Part shown: positions 9,048-16,782 of the stretch, in pieces | How positions within the stretch are numbered: position 1 is the stretch's first letter | Layout of the letters: the number at the start of each line of letters is the position of its first letter | Source: Roseococcus sp. SDR | GTDB taxonomy: Bacteria > Pseudomonadota > Alphaproteobacteria > Acetobacterales > Acetobacteraceae | NCBI RefSeq assembly: GCF_019083995.1 | Contig: NZ_JAHRCU010000022.1 | Span: 18,246-82,245, forward strand | Reading direction: 5' to 3' | DNA length: 64,000 bases | Made by a program: the position numbers and the translations under genes | Notes under the pieces: generated by a model | Seen by the model: the letters and a program-made list of their open reading frames with translations, nothing else | Databases searched by the model: none | What the model was told of the DNA's origin: nothing

Positions 9048-9695
9048 TCAGGGCGGGGCGTCGAACCGGGCCGTGGTGGCATGGCCCGGCATGGTCGCGC
9101 CCTCGCCCCGCCAGAGCATCCGGGCGCAATCCCACAGGATGCGCAGATCACCCGCGAAGGTGATGCGCTCGACATAGCGCGCATCCCACTCCAGCCGCTC
9201 CTCCCAGGGCACGCGGTTGCGCCCCTTGGACTGCGCGAGGCCGCACAGGCCCGGCCGGACCAGCAGCCGCGTCGCCTGGCGCGGCGTGTAGCGCGGGCCG
9301 TATTCCGGCAGCAGCGGCCGCGGCCCCACCAGGCTCATCCGGCCGCTCAGCACCTGGAACAGCTGCGGCAACTCGTCCAGCGCGGAGGCGCGCAATGCCC
9401 GGCCCAGCGGACCCAGCCGGGCGGCGTCGCCCCCGGCCCCATCTTCCATGCTGCGCAATTTCACGAGGCGGAAGGGGACGCCGTCGCGGCCCGCCCGCCA
9501 TTGCCGGAACAGCACCGGCCGGCCGAGCCGCAACCGGACCGCCAGCGCCGTGCCGGCGAGCAGCGGGAGCCCCAGCGCCAGCAGCAAGATCGCCCCCACG
9601 ATGTCGAAGCCGCGCTTGCCCCAGCGTGCATAGGCGCCGTGCGCATGGGCCCCACGCCCAAAGGCCCCGCGCCCAAAGGCCCCACGCTCAGGCAT
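9048..9695 (-). CDS. Exopolysaccharide phosphoglycosyl transferase (bacterial sugar transferase)
   Basis: 215 residues from ATG 9695, which overlaps the end of the upstream ligase gene by 8 nt. It is a short PGT of the PssA/WbaP C-terminal-domain type: one hydrophobic hairpin (about residues 30-52, FDIVGAILLLALGLPLLAGT), then FRLVKLRSM, the signature SALDELPQLFQVLSGRMSLVGPRPL cut into its usual parts, and RPGLCGLAQ. It transfers a sugar-phosphate from a nucleotide sugar to undecaprenyl phosphate, starting a polysaccharide repeat unit. The N-terminus holds a five-residue repeat (GAFGR) encoded by a 15-bp tandem DNA repeat. Confidence 0.9.
   Translation of the reverse strand: MPERGAFGRGAFGRGAHAHGAYARWGKRGFDIVGAILLLALGLPLLAGTALAVRLRLGRPVLFRQWRAGRDGVPFRLVKLRSMEDGAGGDAARLGPLGRALRASALDELPQLFQVLSGRMSLVGPRPLLPEYGPRYTPRQATRLLVRPGLCGLAQSKGRNRVPWEERLEWDARYVERITFAGDLRILWDCARMLWRGEGATMPGHATTARFDAPP
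9649..9693. repeat. 15-bp tandem repeat, three units, at the start of the sugar transferase gene
   Basis: Units 9649-9663, 9664-9678 and 9679-9693 are near-identical GCCCC(A/G)CGCCCAAAG-type 15-mers; the last diverges. Because the period is a multiple of three it encodes repeated Gly-Ala-Phe-Gly-Arg steps, and length change would keep the frame. Confidence 0.8.
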
Positions 9696-10893
9696 CGCGC
9701 GCCTCGAGGCCGAGTGAGAGGGCAAGGCCCAGCGCGAACCAGACCATGCGGTTGCCGAGGTCGGTCGAGACCATGGCCGTCATCGCGACCGGCAGGGTCA
9801 GCGCCAGGATCAGCGCGGCACGGTCGGGCGCCACGCGCGGCAGGCGCGTGAGCGCCAGCAGGGCCGCGCCGCCGAAGGCCGCGAGCCAGAGGATGAGGCC
9901 CACCGCGCCGCCTTCGACCAACGCCTCGATCGCGTGGTTGTGCGGGTGCAGGCCGCGATCCTGCCCGACGCCGATGGCGGGCGGAAACCCGCCCGGGCCG
10001 AGGCCCATGACGCCACCCAGGCGCCAGGCCTCGCCCCAGAGGATCTCGCGCGCCGAATCTTGCCCGCCATCGGGGCGGAAGAGGCGCTCCAGCGTGGCGA
10101 GATCCTCGGCCCGGCCCGGATCGAGCAGCAGCAGGCCGAGGCCCATCGCGCCTCCGGCCGCGACCAGGGCGACCCAGCCGACAGCCGGCGCCACGCGGCC
10201 CTGCAGCAGCCAGCGCAGGGCCGGCGCCAGCGCCACCACCGCCACCAGTTCCAGCAGCGCCGCCCGCCCGCCCGGCAGCAGCACCCCCACCCCGAGGCCC
10301 AGCAGAACCGCGAGCCAGACGAGCACGCCCCAGCCTCGCGCCGCCGTGGCCCGGAGCGCGACGAGGCCCGCCGCGCAGGCGATCGCGAGGCCGGCCACCT
10401 GGTACTGCACCCGGACGCGCGACGGGTCCGCCCCCACCTGGCCGCCCAGCACCACGGCGTCGGTCGCCAGCCCCCAGGCGATGGAGGCGGCGACGAAGAC
10501 GCCGAGCCCGATCACCGCCACGGCGAAGACGCGCCGTGCCGCCGGATCGGCGCCGATCAGCAGGCCCAGCGCCAGCATGAGCGGCCCGGCCAGCACGATC
10601 TCCGGCAGGCGGTCCGCGACCCCCTCGCCCCAGGGGCTCCAGGCGGCGGCCAGCACCCACCAGGCCCAGAGCAGGCCACAGGCCGCGAGCGGCGGCCCCA
10701 GCGCGCGCGACAGCTGCCAGGCGCGGCCGAGCAGCAGCAGCGGAAGCAGGCCCAGCAGCGCGAGCAGGGCCAGCAGGGTGATGTCGAAGGGCAGGGCCGC
10801 CACCGCCTGGGTGGATTTCAGCGCGCCGGCGAAATGCAGCACGGCGCCGGCCAGGCCGGCCAGCGCGGCGAAGAGCGGCGCCGTCCGGATCAT
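9688..10893 (-). CDS. O-antigen ligase / Wzy-type polymerase family membrane protein
   Basis: 401 residues, with roughly eleven hydrophobic segments. The large periplasmic loop near the C-terminus carries the Wzy_C family signature: ILWGEAWRLGGVMGLGPGGF followed by GLHPHNHAIEALVEGGAVG. Such proteins polymerise undecaprenyl-linked repeats or ligate them to an acceptor; polymerase is the more likely role beside a Wzz-like gene and an SLBB exporter. It overlaps the Wzz-like gene by 4 nt (ATGA) at its start and the sugar transferase by 8 nt at its end, forming a coupled three-gene set. Confidence 0.85.
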   Translation of the reverse strand: MIRTAPLFAALAGLAGAVLHFAGALKSTQAVAALPFDITLLALLALLGLLPLLLLGRAWQLSRALGPPLAACGLLWAWWVLAAAWSPWGEGVADRLPEIVLAGPLMLALGLLIGADPAARRVFAVAVIGLGVFVAASIAWGLATDAVVLGGQVGADPSRVRVQYQVAGLAIACAAGLVALRATAARGWGVLVWLAVLLGLGVGVLLPGGRAALLELVAVVALAPALRWLLQGRVAPAVGWVALVAAGGAMGLGLLLLDPGRAEDLATLERLFRPDGGQDSAREILWGEAWRLGGVMGLGPGGFPPAIGVGQDRGLHPHNHAIEALVEGGAVGLILWLAAFGGAALLALTRLPRVAPDRAALILALTLPVAMTAMVSTDLGNRMVWFALGLALSLGLEARDA

Positions 10894-11819
10894 GCGCCGT
10901 CGCCGCCTGGCAGGCGCGTCAGCACGGGTTCCTTGCGCATGGGGGCGGGCTCGGCCGGGGCGGGCCGGGCGGGTGCCAGGCTGGGTGGCAAGGGCGGCCG
11001 CAGCAGGATGCGGCAGGTGACGGCCAGCAGCACGGCGCCGGGAATGGCAATGGCCAGCAGCACGAGCAGGAGCGGCCGGTTGGGCACCGAGGGGCGGATC
11101 TCCACCATCGGTACGGAGACGAGGCGCGCGGCCGCCGCTTCATCCGCCGCCACCACCAGGGCCGCGCGCTGCTGCTGCGCCAGCAGGTCATAGAGGCTGT
11201 TGCGGAGGAAGAGGTCGGGCTCGACGCGCAGCCGCGCCTCGAGGGCCGCGATGCGCCGCCCCGCCAATTCGCCCAGCGTCTCCCGCACCCGGCCCTCGGC
11301 CTGGGCATGCAGGCGCTGCAGCATGTCGAGCGCGGAATCCCGGTCCCGGTTCACGAGTTCCAGCGTCCAGGTCACGGAGGTGAGCGAGGGCGTCGCGGCG
11401 AAGTTGCGCTCCAGATAGCTCAGCGCGTCATCCGTATCGGCGAAAAGGCGCAGGCCGAGCAGGCGGCGGAGCGGGCCGAGCGGCCAGGCGGCGCGGCGCT
11501 CCTCGATCTGCCCCAGCAGGGGCGTGTCCCGCGCCAGGACGGCGGCGGCCTCGGGCGCGCGGAGCGCCGCCAGATAGACGGCGAAATTGCCGCCCGGCCG
11601 CTGGTCGAGCAGGGAGGGCTGCAGGAAGGGCGATGGCGTGAGCAGCGAGGAGGTGGCGATGCCCGTCGTTTCCGAGGGTGCCACGATGGCGGTGGCCACA
11701 TAGCTGCGCGGCCAGTTCCAGACCAGCGTCGCGGCCAGGGCATACAGGAGCGCACAGGAGATCAGGACGCCCATGCGCTGGCGCCACACCTCCCTGAGCA
11801 ATGCCTCCAGCGCCATCAT
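10890..11819 (-). CDS. Wzz-like polysaccharide chain-length / copolymerase protein (PCP family)
   Basis: 309 residues from ATG 11819 (an adjacent ATG at 11816 is equally possible). Topology is typical of PCP-1 proteins: a first membrane helix at about 18-38 (ISCALLYALAATLVWN), a long periplasmic part with helical segments, and a second membrane helix at about 250-275 (PLLLVLLAIAIPGAVLLAV), then a short Pro-rich cytoplasmic tail. There is no tyrosine-kinase domain. These proteins set polysaccharide chain length together with the polymerase, here encoded immediately downstream. Longer starts up to 12011 would overlap the lyase gene and are unlikely. Confidence 0.75.
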   Translation of the reverse strand: MMALEALLREVWRQRMGVLISCALLYALAATLVWNWPRSYVATAIVAPSETTGIATSSLLTPSPFLQPSLLDQRPGGNFAVYLAALRAPEAAAVLARDTPLLGQIEERRAAWPLGPLRRLLGLRLFADTDDALSYLERNFAATPSLTSVTWTLELVNRDRDSALDMLQRLHAQAEGRVRETLGELAGRRIAALEARLRVEPDLFLRNSLYDLLAQQQRAALVVAADEAAAARLVSVPMVEIRPSVPNRPLLLVLLAIAIPGAVLLAVTCRILLRPPLPPSLAPARPAPAEPAPMRKEPVLTRLPGGDGA

Positions 11820-11877
11820 GGCCTCATGTGATGCGGGCAGGATGGGCGCGGGGATGCAGGAAATGCAACCTATCGGT

Positions 11878-13413
11878 TCATAAATTACGAATAAGTGTCG
11901 TGAGGCGGGAAGTTGCCGGGGGCATGCACGCTTCCAACACCGGCAGGGGGGTGGCCGCGCCATAGGCGAGGCTCTCCAGGCCCTGCACCAGTCGCAGCGT
12001 GACCGGCCCATCGGCGGTGAGGTGCAGGCGGAGGCCGGCCCCCGTCACGCCGTCCTCGGTCATGGCCCATTCCGCCGGCATCAGCCGCCAGCGCAGCACG
12101 GCCGCCTGGAAGGGGCCTGAGACCCGGTCCTCCACGCAAAGCCCGCCATGTGCCGCGTGCAGCACCCGCGCATGGCGGCGGCCTCGATGGTCCCGCCACC
12201 AGCCGCCATCAGGAAGGGCGCCGGTCTCGGGCCAATGGTGAAACAGGAAGGGACCGAGGCGCGGCATCTGGTCCTCGCCGTCGAAGGCGATGGTGTTGTG
12301 CGCCGCGGCACCCTGGAAATAGCCCAGCCAGGCGGGGTCTTCCGGGTTGTAGGCGCCGGTGCCGCCATCGCGCAGCAGGTTCTCCCCCTCCCGCCAGAGA
12401 TCGAGATGCAGCAGGTCGGCATGGGCGGGGCGGAAGCGCAGCGGACCCACACGAAGAACGGCGCGGAAAGGGCCGAAGCGCCGGCCGAGCAGGCCGCCCG
12501 CCTGCCAGTCCGGCTCTCCTGCGAGCACCGGCCGGGGCACCGCGAGGCCGAGGGCGGCGCAGCCGGGATCACCCGGCCAGCCGGCCGAAGCGCCGCAGAA
12601 GATCCGGGCCGCGCGCTCCAGGCTGGCCCGCGCGTCATCCGGCCCCGCCCCGGACAGATCCGCGACATGCGAGCCGTCCTGATGGCCGAGGCGCGGCAGC
12701 AGCCCCGTGGCGGGGCAGGCGAGGCGATGCAGCCAACGCGTCGCTGCCGCCATGCGCGCAAGGGTGAGCGGTGCCGCGGCCGGGCCCCCGCCCCTCTCGC
12801 GCAGCCACTGCGTCACCGCCATCACATCCAGCAGCATGCGGTGATAGGCCGGGCTTGGCTGCGCGAAGCCGCCATCCGCCGCCACCAGCCGCGCGATCAG
12901 GGCATCGAGCCGCCGCGCGCCGCGGCGCGCCAAGCTGTTCTCGCCGAGCGCCATGCCGCAGACGAGCAGCCCTGCCGCCTCGCTGACCGGGTGATTGTTG
13001 TCCTGGGCGCGGGCATAGGCCGGGTTCGCGCCGATGCGCCGCGCCAGGGTCCGCATCGCGGCCGGGGGCGCGGCCATGCCCGCCAGGGCGGAGGCCAGGG
13101 CCAGATGCAGCGCCCGCAAAGCCGCCTCCTGGCCACAGGCCCAGACCGGGCCGTGATAGGGCGGATGTTCAGCCAGCCACGCTGCGACGCGGCCCGGGAT
13201 TGCATCCCCCTCCCCCGCCAGGGCCAGGCGCGGCCATTCCGACCAGCGATTCGCTTCCCAGAGCGGCCGCACATCCGGCCCGGCCATGAGGTCTGCACCC
13301 TCCGGCGGAACCCCGTCGCGCAGCCGCCAGCGGACCCAACCCCGCGCCCAGGGGCCGCGGCCGAGAAGCGCCCAGGCGACCGGCCCCGCCCCCAGCAGGC
13401 GAGCGGCATTCAT
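11878..13413 (-). CDS. Heparinase II/III-family polysaccharide lyase-like protein
   Basis: 511 residues from ATG 13413. The N-terminal half (about 90-270) is an alpha-helical toroid-like region; the C-terminal half carries the family core (RFRPAHADLLHLDLW, then LLRDGGTGAYN, then AAAHNTIAFDGEDQ). Heparinase II/III proteins cleave uronic-acid polysaccharides by beta-elimination, and members inside EPS loci are thought to trim or clear the polymer. No clear signal peptide is seen, so the cellular location is unsure. It heads the minus-strand half of the locus; the shared divergent region with the SLBB gene is 124 bp. Confidence 0.82.
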   Translation of the reverse strand: MNAARLLGAGPVAWALLGRGPWARGWVRWRLRDGVPPEGADLMAGPDVRPLWEANRWSEWPRLALAGEGDAIPGRVAAWLAEHPPYHGPVWACGQEAALRALHLALASALAGMAAPPAAMRTLARRIGANPAYARAQDNNHPVSEAAGLLVCGMALGENSLARRGARRLDALIARLVAADGGFAQPSPAYHRMLLDVMAVTQWLRERGGGPAAAPLTLARMAAATRWLHRLACPATGLLPRLGHQDGSHVADLSGAGPDDARASLERAARIFCGASAGWPGDPGCAALGLAVPRPVLAGEPDWQAGGLLGRRFGPFRAVLRVGPLRFRPAHADLLHLDLWREGENLLRDGGTGAYNPEDPAWLGYFQGAAAHNTIAFDGEDQMPRLGPFLFHHWPETGALPDGGWWRDHRGRRHARVLHAAHGGLCVEDRVSGPFQAAVLRWRLMPAEWAMTEDGVTGAGLRLHLTADGPVTLRLVQGLESLAYGAATPLPVLEACMPPATSRLTTLIRNL

Positions 13414-13537
13414 TTTTGCAATCCAGAGGCTTGACGAAATGGGGAGGCTTCGCCGCATGGTTGCAAATATTGCACGTAATTTTCCGATAACTGAATCTTC
13501 GAGTCACGTCCTTGCACCAAAAAGGGGAGCCCGTTCG
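13414..13537. promoter_or_regulatory. Divergent promoter region of the exopolysaccharide locus
   Basis: This 124-bp spacer between the lyase (minus) and SLBB (plus) genes is clearly richer in A and T than the flanking genes. It contains a perfect 13-bp inverted repeat, TGCAA-ATA-TTGCA, at 13462-13474, a plausible dimeric repressor site that could control both arms. No confident -35/-10 pair was assigned. Confidence 0.5.
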
Positions 13538-16411
13538 TTGAAACACGCCCGCGTCTTGGCCCTCTGGACCTTGGCGCTGGCCTGGCCCGCGGCCGCGCAG
13601 AATCTGCCCTCCTCCTTGCTCGGCCCGCCTTCGCTGCCCTCCACGCTGCCCGGCGGCGCGCCCCTGCAGGCCCTGCCGCCGAGCGCGCAGCAGGATATCC
13701 TCCAGCGCCTGCTCGATGCGGGCGCGGGCCGGCCGCTCGGCAGCCAGAGCCCGACGGCGCCGCAGCCTGCCCCCTTCTCCAGCCTCGCCCTGCCCGCACC
13801 CACGCCACCGGCGACGGAGGAGCCGCTCTCGCCCATCGAGCAGTTCTTCGAGAATCGTCGGCCGCAGCCCGCGGCCATGGCCGCGGCCAATCCGGCGGCG
13901 CGCATCCCCGCGGCACCGCAGCCGCTCCGGCAATTCGGCTATGACAGCTTCCGCACCAGCCCGCCCGGCGTGCTGGCAGGCCAGGCCTTTGGCCAGCAGC
14001 TGAACCAGGCCTCCGGCGCCATCCCCGAGGATTACGTCATCGGCCGGGATGACGAGCTGGTGATCAGCTTCCGCGGCCGCTCCAGCCAGGACCTGACGCT
14101 GCGCGTCTCGCGCGAGGGGATGCTGCTGCTGCCCAACCTGCCGCCGATGCAGGCCGCCGACCGCACCCTGCGCGACCTGCGCGAGGAGCTGGGCCGCCGC
14201 GCCCAGCGCGAACTGGCCGGCGCGGAGGTCTTCATCTCCGTCCGGCAGATGCGGCAGGTGACCATCTTCGTGGGCGGCGAAGTGCAGCGGCCCGGCGTCG
14301 TCGCCCTCTCGCCGCTCGCCAATCTGTTCGATGCGCTGGTGGCGGCGCAGGGCGTGCGGAAGTCGGGCACGCTGCGCGCCATCCGCGTCGAAGGGCCGCG
14401 CGGCCGCCGCGTCGTGGACCTCTACCCCGTGCTGGCCGGCGAGGGGGAGCCGCCCGACCTGACCCTGCGCGAGGGCGAGCGCATCCTGGTGCCGCCCATC
14501 GGCGGCGTGGTGGCGCTGGGCGGCGAGGTCTCGCGCCCCGCCATCTACGAACTGCCGCCGGGGAGCGGCTCTTCGCCGCTCGGCACCATGCTGCGCCTCG
14601 CGGGTGATGCGCTGCGGCCTTCCGGCAACCGCTTCCTGCTGGAGACGACGGATGGCGAGGGTCGTCGCGCCTTCCGCGAGATCGGCATGCAATCCCCGCT
14701 GCGGCGGGGCGACCTGCTGCTGGTGGAGCCGGGCACCGATGTGCAGGCGCAGAACCTCCGCCTGACGGGCCATGTCGCGCAGCCGATGACGCGCGCGCTG
14801 GGCGGGCGCGGCGCCAGCCTGCGCGGCCTGCTCGGCGATGGCCGCATCGTCCGGCCCGACCCCTATGCCCGCATGGCCGTCATCCTGCGCACCGATGCGC
14901 GCACGCGCGGGCGCCGCTTCCAGCCCTTCGACCTCTCGGCCGTGCTGGCCGGCCGCGCCGATGTCCACCTGGCCGAGGGGGATGAGGTGATCATCCTCTC
15001 GCTGGCGGATGTGCTGTGGCTCTCCAGCCCCACGGTGCAATGGGCGCTGCTGGACGAGACGGAGCGCGGCCGGCTGAACGCGGCCCAGGCGCGCATCGCG
15101 CCCCCGGCCTCGCCGCCGCCGCAGCCCGCGAGCCTGCTGGCCGGCCTGCCCAGCCTCGTTCCCGCGCCCGCGCCGGGCATGCCGACGCCGCCGGGTGCGG
15201 CGCCCGACCCGGCGCGCGGCCTCGATTGCCCCGCGTTGACGCAGCTCGAGATCGCGGCGCGCTCCTCGCCGCAGCGTTTTGCCCATGCCCGCATCGGCGG
15301 CTTCCGGCGCCTGGGCGAGACGCCCTGCCCGCAGGCCTTTATCGACTATCCGGCGCTGCTGACCTTCCTGCTCGACAACGCGATGACATTGACGGGCGAG
15401 GCGCGGCTGCCCGGCCTCTATCCCATCACCAACGGCACCGGGCTGGACCAGGTTCTGGCCGTGGCGGGCGGTCTGACCGACACGGCGGATCTGTCCTCGG
15501 TCGAACTCACGCGCGAGCCCTCGGACCAGACGAGCGCGATCCCGCTCACGCGCACGCTGCTCGACCTGCGCAGCCGCAACTTCGCCGCCGTGCGCCTCTC
15601 GCCCCGCGACGGCGTGAGGATCCCGCGCGGCTTCGGCGACCGCGACAACGGGCCGGTGACGCTGATGGGCGAGTTCCTGCGCCCCGGCGTCTATGACATC
15701 CGGCGTGGCGAGCGCCTCTCGGAGGTCATCGCCCGCGCGGGCGGGCTGACGCCCCAGGCCTATCCCTATGGCGCCGTCTTCACGCGCGAGGCGGCCCGCG
15801 CCCGCCAGCAGGAGGGCTTCAACCGCACGGCGCGCGAGCTGGAGATGGGCCTGATGCAGGTGGCCGCCGGCACCGCCGTGGTGGGCAGCAGCGGGCGGGG
15901 CACGGATGTCTCGGGCGCGGTCGCGGCCGGCCAGCAGCTCGCCGCCAGCCTGCGCAACATCCCGGCCGCGGGGCGCATGGTGGTGGAGGCCAACCCCGTG
16001 GTGCTCGCCGGCCGGCCGGAACTCGATGTGCTGCTGGAGCCGGGCGACCTCATCGTCATGCCCAAGCGGCCCAATGACGTGACGGTCGTCGGCGCGGTGC
16101 AGAACCCGGGCAGCCTGCAATTCCTGACCGGCTGGCGCGCGAGCGACTATGTGCGGGCGGCGGGCGGCACGCAGCGTTTCGCCGACCCCTCCCGCGCCTT
16201 CCTGGTGCTGCCCAACGGGACCTCGGTGCCTGCGGGTCTTGGCGCGTGGCAGCAGGGCGGGCCGCCCGTGCCGCCGGGCAGCCTGGTGATCGTGCCGAAT
16301 GATCCCTCGCCCTTCGAATCCTGGGGCTTTCTCCGCGACATGACGCAGATCGCGGGGCAGCTCGCCATCTCGGCGGCGGCGCTGGCCGTGATCTACCGTG
16401 GGGGGAATTGA
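13538..16411 (+). CDS. Large SLBB-domain polysaccharide export protein (Wza-like outer membrane component)
   Basis: 957 residues from a TTG at 13538. This start is chosen because AAGGGGAG lies 8 nt upstream and it begins a clean signal peptide (LKHARVLALWTLALAWPAAA, cut before Q). No lipobox Cys is present. After a Pro-rich linker come a poly_export domain (EDYVIGRDDELVISFRGR) and about five SLBB-like repeats, each with a G-x-(V/E)-x-x-P-G core such as FVGGEVQRPGVVAL, LTGEARLPGLYPI and LMGEFLRPGVYDI. The C-terminus has a hydrophobic helix (IAGQLAISAAALAVIY). It is far longer than Wza and resembles large multi-SLBB secretins for EPS. YjbH follows. Confidence 0.86.
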   Translation: MKHARVLALWTLALAWPAAAQNLPSSLLGPPSLPSTLPGGAPLQALPPSAQQDILQRLLDAGAGRPLGSQSPTAPQPAPFSSLALPAPTPPATEEPLSPIEQFFENRRPQPAAMAAANPAARIPAAPQPLRQFGYDSFRTSPPGVLAGQAFGQQLNQASGAIPEDYVIGRDDELVISFRGRSSQDLTLRVSREGMLLLPNLPPMQAADRTLRDLREELGRRAQRELAGAEVFISVRQMRQVTIFVGGEVQRPGVVALSPLANLFDALVAAQGVRKSGTLRAIRVEGPRGRRVVDLYPVLAGEGEPPDLTLREGERILVPPIGGVVALGGEVSRPAIYELPPGSGSSPLGTMLRLAGDALRPSGNRFLLETTDGEGRRAFREIGMQSPLRRGDLLLVEPGTDVQAQNLRLTGHVAQPMTRALGGRGASLRGLLGDGRIVRPDPYARMAVILRTDARTRGRRFQPFDLSAVLAGRADVHLAEGDEVIILSLADVLWLSSPTVQWALLDETERGRLNAAQARIAPPASPPPQPASLLAGLPSLVPAPAPGMPTPPGAAPDPARGLDCPALTQLEIAARSSPQRFAHARIGGFRRLGETPCPQAFIDYPALLTFLLDNAMTLTGEARLPGLYPITNGTGLDQVLAVAGGLTDTADLSSVELTREPSDQTSAIPLTRTLLDLRSRNFAAVRLSPRDGVRIPRGFGDRDNGPVTLMGEFLRPGVYDIRRGERLSEVIARAGGLTPQAYPYGAVFTREAARARQQEGFNRTARELEMGLMQVAAGTAVVGSSGRGTDVSGAVAAGQQLAASLRNIPAAGRMVVEANPVVLAGRPELDVLLEPGDLIVMPKRPNDVTVVGAVQNPGSLQFLTGWRASDYVRAAGGTQRFADPSRAFLVLPNGTSVPAGLGAWQQGGPPVPPGSLVIVPNDPSPFESWGFLRDMTQIAGQLAISAAALAVIYRGGN

Positions 16412-16460
16412 GTTGATGCCCTCAGAGGCGTCATGCCGGAGGCGTGCTCTCCGCACGACG

Positions 16461-16782
16461 CGCGGGCTCCGCCCGCTTGGCTTCGCGCCGCCACTGGCGC
16501 GCTGACGTGACGCGCGGTCCGGGCGCGCCGGCCGCCGTGCGGCCGGATGAGTTGGATGAGTGCCCTCAGACGCCGGGCGCGGGCTCCGCCCGCTTGGCTT
16601 CGCGCCGCCGAAGGCGCGCTGACATGGCGGGTGGTCTGGGCGCGCCGGCCGCTGTGCGGCCGGATGAGTTTGATGAGTGCCCTCAGACGCCGGGCGCGGG
16701 CTCCGCCCGCTTGGCTTCGCGCCGCCGAAGGCGCGCTGACATGGCGGGTGGTCTGGGCGCGCCGGCCGCTGTGCGGCCGGAT
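16461..16782 (+). repeat. Dispersed repeat, three tandem units (117-bp period)
   Basis: Units at about 16461-16554 (diverged), 16563-16679 and 16680-16782. The last two share an identical 103-bp core with 14 bp between. The core starts CCCTCAGACGCCGGGCGC and ends CGGCCGCTGTGCGGCCGGAT. It contains two strong inverted repeats, GCGGGC-TCC-GCCCGC and CCGGCCGC-TGT-GCGGCCGG. The same family occurs in the opposite orientation at 28174-28394. The period of 39 codons keeps an open frame into yjbH. Confidence 0.9.

Noticed and set aside
16461..16782. Insertion sequence or MITE with terminal inverted repeats
   Set aside because: The unit ends are not inverted copies of each other and no target duplication is visible; treated as a REP-like repeat.
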